Source: Ligilactobacillus pobuzihii E100301 = KCTC 13174
GTDB taxonomy: Bacteria > Bacillota > Bacilli > Lactobacillales > Lactobacillaceae
Direction: 5' to 3'
Assembly: GCF_000349725.1 (NCBI RefSeq)
Contig: NZ_KB714699.1
Coordinates: forward strand, 1 to 44,730
Length of the DNA stretch: 44,730 bases
Each line of letters opens with the position of its first letter. Position 1 is the stretch's first letter. Shown here one piece after another: positions 43,394 to 44,730 of this stretch. The notes under the pieces were generated by a model that was given only the letters and a program-made list of their open reading frames with translations, did no database searches and was not told the origin of the DNA. Position numbers and translations under genes: made by a program.

Positions 43394-44730
43394 CTAATAA
43401 ATATATTGCAAATCACTTGCTGTAGTTGGGTATGACCATAGTATATGTTTAACTTTTTTTGCCGTATATTCTTCTCCGATCAGTACTGTCAAATAGTTGA
43501 TCATTTCGTCGGCTTCCATACTCAAACATGCACCACCAACTACCAGCCCACTCATTTTGTCGATGATCAGCTGTACCAAAGGCTTCGTTTCATGTTGACG
43601 TTTATAAGTGATCCAGTCTGACATATCAACAACTTTGACCTGATAGCGTGCTAGATCCTTTTGTGCCTGACTTTCCGTCATACCAACTTGAGCTAACTTT
43701 GGTAATGAAAAAACGACAGTGGGAACCAACGGATAGGTGATCTCATCATCGCGCCCCGCTATTTGAGCAGCAACATATTTAGCTTCGATACCTGCCACTG
43801 GCGTCAATTTCGGTATTGGTGAAGCTGCTGCATCGCCAATAGCGTATATATGTGCCGCTGTTGAACGCAAATGACGATCCACGATCACACCTTGTTTAGA
43901 GTACTCGACTCCTGCTTGTGTCAGCCCCAGATCGTCCACGTTTGGTTGGCGGCCGACCGCAGCAAATACCATATCTGTATCTTGCTGATAATCATTTTCG
44001 CCATGAATACGGTAACCTTTTTCAATTGATTCAACTTCTATTACATTTTGATCAAAAACAAATTTAACGCCTTGATTTGACAATTGCTCCACTAGAGCCG
44101 TGACTAGTTTTTGTGGAAAAGCCTTTAGTGGGCGTGAATTATGCACTAAGACTGTCACCTTAGCGCCAGCTGAAACCGCAATACCTGCCAGCTCAAATGC
44201 GACATAGCCGCCACCAATGATCGTAATATCTGCAGGCATATCGTCTAAGTCTAGGAAATCAGTACTTGTTTTTAAAAATTCTTGTCCAGGAATATCCAAT
44301 AAAGCAGGCCGTTGACCCGTTGCGATTACAAAATTACTAGCTTCTAATAACTGCTCCCCTACTGTCAAAGTCGTATCAGCGACAAATTCAGCATGACCGA
44401 CATAGGTTTGAATCTGTGAATTTTCCATACCTTTTTTCGTAGCCGGACTGATTTCTTTTGTATACGCGCGTTTATTTGCCATCAGAGCTGGCCAATCAAG
44501 CGTTATTTGTGAGTTCAATCCATTACTTGTTAGCAATTCAGCCCTTTTTTTAGCTTCAACTGCTGTATATAAAATTTTCTTTGGATCACAGCCACGATTA
44601 GGGCATGTCCCACCCCAAAGGTCTTCTTCAACAAGTGCAACTTTTTGCCCCTTACTTTTAATGGCTGACGCAGCAGCTGTGCCTGCCGGTCCTGCACCAA
44701 TAACAACTACATCATACTTTTCTGCTAATT
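43394..44730 (-). CDS. NAD(P)/FAD-dependent disulfide oxidoreductase, N-terminus cut by right edge
   Basis: About 445 residues are visible, open to the right window edge, so only a few residues are missing from a family length of about 450. The FAD motif VVVIGAGPAGTAAASA opens it; the redox cysteines are in GGTCPNRGCDPKK; the NAD(P)-binding motif is IIGGGYVAFELAGIAVSAGA (20 residues) with VLVHNSRP after it; the second FAD-binding segment is YAIGDAAAS. The dimer domain follows, but the C-terminal HPxxxE motif of glutathione reductase is not obvious (the region reads AVSLSMEADEM in part as LSMEADEMINYL; then HILWSYPTTASD). It is a glutathione- or mercuric-reductase-like enzyme of unknown substrate. 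The frame from an internal ATG at 44536 is only the downstream part. Confidence 0.88.
   Translation of the reverse strand, partial: LAEKYDVVVIGAGPAGTAAASAIKSKGQKVALVEEDLWGGTCPNRGCDPKKILYTAVEAKKRAELLTSNGLNSQITLDWPALMANKRAYTKEISPATKKGMENSQIQTYVGHAEFVADTTLTVGEQLLEASNFVIATGQRPALLDIPGQEFLKTSTDFLDLDDMPADITIIGGGYVAFELAGIAVSAGAKVTVLVHNSRPLKAFPQKLVTALVEQLSNQGVKFVFDQNVIEVESIEKGYRIHGENDYQQDTDMVFAAVGRQPNVDDLGLTQAGVEYSKQGVIVDRHLRSTAAHIYAIGDAAASPIPKLTPVAGIEAKYVAAQIAGRDDEITYPLVPTVVFSLPKLAQVGMTESQAQKDLARYQVKVVDMSDWITYKRQHETKPLVQLIIDKMSGLVVGGACLSMEADEMINYLTVLIGEEYTAKKVKHILWSYPTTASDLQYIY

Overview
The window looks like a chromosomal accessory region of a low-GC lactic acid bacterium, most likely a member of the Lactobacillaceae. 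The grounds are an AT-rich sequence with strong AGGAGG ribosome binding sites and A/T-rich intrinsic terminators, CcpA cre boxes, phosphotransferase (PTS) cellobiose genes, several DHA2 drug pumps, an OpuA-type betaine importer and an Lsa-type ABC-F protein. I cannot name the species. No tRNA, rRNA, CRISPR array or complete insertion sequence was seen.

Layout. 1-1.6 kb: the start of a glycine betaine/proline importer ATPase (cut by the window edge) and a GlsB-type small membrane protein. 1.7-5.4 kb: PTS cellobiose EIIC, a membrane protein and a GH1 6-phospho-beta-glucosidase. 5.6-8.5 kb: an OhrR-like MarR regulator, a MazG-like pyrophosphohydrolase and a purine permease with a PurBox pair. 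8.7-9.1 kb: three tandem copies of a ~128-nt structured RNA, each ending in a T tract, directly ahead of a TetR gene. 9.1-20.2 kb: TetR, two paralogous FAD/FMN-binding reductases, two DHA2 pumps with their own MarR and MerR regulators, a DegV protein and a transposase remnant. 20.4-23.2 kb: a decayed toxin gene, an Rgg regulator and an MFS transporter. 23.2-28.1 kb: a HAD phosphatase, a two-part lipoprotein, a YagU protein and small membrane proteins. 28.2-29.5 kb: a stand-alone tyrosine recombinase and a plasmid-like debris field. 29.7-32.5 kb: an anchored surface protein and an MFS-MarR operon. 32.8-36.1 kb: a second 6-phospho-beta-glucosidase, EIIA, EIIB and a divergent GntR regulator. 36.9-44.7 kb: an SDR oxidoreductase, a prolyl-tRNA editing protein, a broken XRE regulator, an Lsa-type ABC-F gene with a leader ORF, small unknown genes and a disulfide oxidoreductase cut by the right edge.

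How the genes work together. The EIIC at 1.7 kb and the EIIA/EIIB at 34.5-35.2 kb probably form one permease although about 31 kb apart. Three promoters (EIIC, first glucosidase, EIIB) share the same design: a -35, a 17-bp spacer holding a GTACCAAT operator, a -10, and a cre box just downstream. This points to a single GntR/CcpA regulon for beta-glucoside use. A second small regulon is suggested by near-identical TTGTTA-N6-T(A/C)ACAA palindromes over the -10 boxes of both flavoprotein genes, with the TetR gene next to one of them. The efflux loci each carry an inverted repeat close to their own regulator gene.

An AT-rich ~205-bp repeat with GGGACAAAA-type ends occurs four times in intergenic DNA. 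The most unusual item is the triple tandem RNA: its stems differ in sequence between copies but remain paired, which indicates selection on RNA structure.
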